64,000 bases of DNA. It comes from Tunturiibacter gelidiferens (GTDB lineage: Bacteria > Acidobacteriota > Terriglobia > Terriglobales > Acidobacteriaceae). The notes beneath the pieces are model-generated. The model saw only the letters and a program-made list of their open reading frames with translations, was not told the origin of the DNA and did not search any database. A program made the translations under genes and the position numbers. Below, piece by piece: positions 62,428 through 64,000 of this stretch (position 1 is its first letter; each line of letters opens with the position of its first letter). The stretch lies in the NCBI RefSeq assembly GCF_013410115.1, contig NZ_JACCCV010000001.1:620001-684000 (forward strand), given 5' to 3'.

Positions 62428-62662
62428 TGGCTTAAACCATTAGACGCCTAACAGTATCGCAGCGGTGCATGCTTTCCTGCTAACCGAACTAACGTGGCGT
62501 CTCGAGCTATAAACTATCCTAGTTTGACCCAGTTTGACTGGAGTTGGAATCGGCGACGTCGATCGACAGCTCAGCCATCAGGATCTGATTGGGCGGCCGA
62601 GATCGCAGGGAAGTTCAAGCCTGCACAGTGACGGTACTCGCCGTAGCTTACAAGGAGCAGGA

Positions 62663-64000
62663 ATGAATCACGCATCGACTCTGGAGCTTCTTCACGCCAG
62701 AGGAATCAGCCTCGGGACACTCTGCCTTCTCGTTTCGCTTATGTCCACTGCACAGTCCCAAACCCTCCAAAACACGCTCCTTCCGGCGCCGTCGAATATC
62801 ACCGCCGGAAATGGCTCCATCGCCATCACGAAAGACTTCACAGTCTCCCTCCGCGGCGCGCACAACCCCATCCTCGAGGCAGCCACCCGTCGCACCCTCG
62901 AGAGCCTCGAAAGAAACACCGGCATTCCAATCGGCAAAGATCTCCAGTCCCCAAGCCCCACCCTGACCATTCAGGTGCAAGACTCCACTGGCACGCGCCC
63001 CACGCTTGAAACCGACGAAGACTACTCCCTCAGCGCAACCTCCAGCAAAATTGTCCTCTGGGCCCAAACTATCTTCGGAGCCCTGCACGGTCTCGAAACC
63101 ATTCAGCAACTCGTACAGGCCGAAGACGGCCACTACGTCATCCCCGCAGTGGAGATCAACGACTCCCCCCGGTTCCCCTGGCGCGGTTTCATGCTCGACG
63201 TCAGCCGACACTTCATGCCTCTTCCGGTTGTCTATCGCACGCTCGACGCCATGGCCGCCGTCAAACTCAACGTCTTCCACTGGCACCTCACCGACGACCA
63301 GGGCTTCCGCATCGAAAGCAGACGCTTCCCCCTGCTCACTGCCAAGGGCTCCGACGGCCTCTTCTACACCCAGGATCAAGTTCGCGACGTCATCGCCTAC
63401 GCGAGCGCCCACGGCATCCGCGTCGTTCCCGAGTTCGACATTCCCGGCCACGTCACCAGCTGGCTCGTCGGAATGCCGCAGCTAGGCAGCGTCCAGCGCC
63501 CCTACGAGATCTCCCGCACCTTCGGTATCTGGGACGGCGCACTCGACCCCACCAGCGATAGCACCTACAAGTTCCTCGACGCCTTCATCGGCGAGATGTC
63601 CTCCCTCTTTCCCGACGAATATCTCCACCTCGGTGGTGACGAGAGCAACGGAGCCGATTGGAAGGCCAACCCCTCCATCGTTGCCTTCATGCACGCACAC
63701 AACATGAAGTCCACCGACGACCTGCAAAACTACTTCAGCACCCGCGTCCTCGCGCTCGTCCACCAACACCACAAGCAGATGGTCGGCTGGGACGAGATCC
63801 TCACCCCCGGCACTCCGAAAGACGCCGTCATCCAGAGCTGGCGAGGCGTTGAGTCGCTCGCCGTCGCCGCCAAACAAGGCAACCGCGGCATCCTCTCCGC
63901 GCCCTACTATCTCGACGGCATGAAGACCGCCGAGCAGATGTATCTAGACGATCCCATCCCCGACAACTCCACCCTCACCCCCGACCAGCAGAAGCTCATC
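62663..64000 (+). CDS. GH20 beta-N-acetylhexosaminidase (5' part, runs off the window)
   Basis: The frame stays open for 446 codons to the right edge. A signal peptide (about 1-32) precedes a GH20b-like N-terminal domain (about 35-165). The barrel then starts at PRFPWRGFMLDVSRHFMP, continues with VKLNVFHWHLTDDQGFR, and carries the catalytic Asp-Glu pair D326-E327 in HLGGDES, plus VGWDEIL. Such enzymes release terminal GlcNAc/GalNAc from chitin oligomers or glycans using substrate-assisted catalysis. AAGGAG lies 5 nt before ATG 62663. The protein lacks its C-terminal end here. Confidence 0.92.
   Translation, partial: MNHASTLELLHARGISLGTLCLLVSLMSTAQSQTLQNTLLPAPSNITAGNGSIAITKDFTVSLRGAHNPILEAATRRTLESLERNTGIPIGKDLQSPSPTLTIQVQDSTGTRPTLETDEDYSLSATSSKIVLWAQTIFGALHGLETIQQLVQAEDGHYVIPAVEINDSPRFPWRGFMLDVSRHFMPLPVVYRTLDAMAAVKLNVFHWHLTDDQGFRIESRRFPLLTAKGSDGLFYTQDQVRDVIAYASAHGIRVVPEFDIPGHVTSWLVGMPQLGSVQRPYEISRTFGIWDGALDPTSDSTYKFLDAFIGEMSSLFPDEYLHLGGDESNGADWKANPSIVAFMHAHNMKSTDDLQNYFSTRVLALVHQHHKQMVGWDEILTPGTPKDAVIQSWRGVESLAVAAKQGNRGILSAPYYLDGMKTAEQMYLDDPIPDNSTLTPDQQKLI

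Overview
The window looks like a chromosomal segment of a soil member of the Acidobacteriota (Acidobacteriaceae / Terriglobia type). This is inferred from a GC-rich sequence carrying a TonB receptor of the Oar/carboxypeptidase-regulatory type, a VWFA-type secreted protein of the acidobacterial family, DUF4097 and DUF4139 secreted proteins, a PEP-CTERM protein, several plant-polysaccharide hydrolases and Tat-exported enzymes. No phage, transposase, plasmid gene or CRISPR array was seen.

Layout. 0-7 kb (mostly minus strand): a tandem repeat patch, a GH27 alpha-galactosidase, a translationally coupled FG-GAP repeat/PEP-CTERM pair behind a structured leader, an ABC-F ATPase and a large palindromic interspersed repeat. 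7-16 kb (plus strand): DUF4139 protein, YyaL-like thioredoxin/glycosidase-fold protein, a small recombinase-domain-like protein, membrane proteins, an AsmA-like protein and a LOG-family protein. 15.6-25.5 kb: a Tat-exported alpha/beta-hydrolase with its AraC regulator, a PHP protein plus GT4 glycosyltransferase pair, a DUF4097 protein, a catalytically degenerate GH13-like protein, an M28 peptidase and an exported VOC protein.

26-36 kb holds what looks like the lower half of a lysine / 2-oxoadipate catabolic route: an ALDH7-type aminoadipate-semialdehyde dehydrogenase, a YdiJ-type FAD/4Fe-4S D-2-hydroxyglutarate dehydrogenase, and a DUF1338 (HglS-type) 2-oxoadipate dioxygenase/decarboxylase. 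All three are on the minus strand, interspersed with small SnoaL-like and membrane proteins. An amidase and a cytochrome c follow.

38-43 kb is a two-gene alpha-glucan operon, glgE followed by a treS-maltokinase fusion: trehalose to maltose, maltose to maltose-1-phosphate, then maltosyl transfer to glucan. 43.9-53.1 kb is a polysaccharide-utilisation group (TonB receptor, GH127-type beta-L-arabinofuranosidase, GH78 alpha-L-rhamnosidase), probably for pectin- or arabinogalactan-type material. 53-61 kb is core genome: ggt, ispE, tRNA-Gln(UUG), prs, rplY, pth, rpsF, rpsR, rplI. The window closes with a MacB/FtsX-like permease and the 5' part of a GH20 beta-hexosaminidase that runs off the right edge.

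The most notable points are the clustered D-2-hydroxyglutarate lysine route, two enzyme-like proteins lacking catalytic residues (GH13-like and alpha/beta-hydrolase), an interspersed palindromic element in two copies, periodic 13-bp repeats in the leader of the FG-GAP/PEP-CTERM pair, and a change in strand base asymmetry along the window. I found no clearly new multi-gene system. The remaining candidates are individual genes and repeats.
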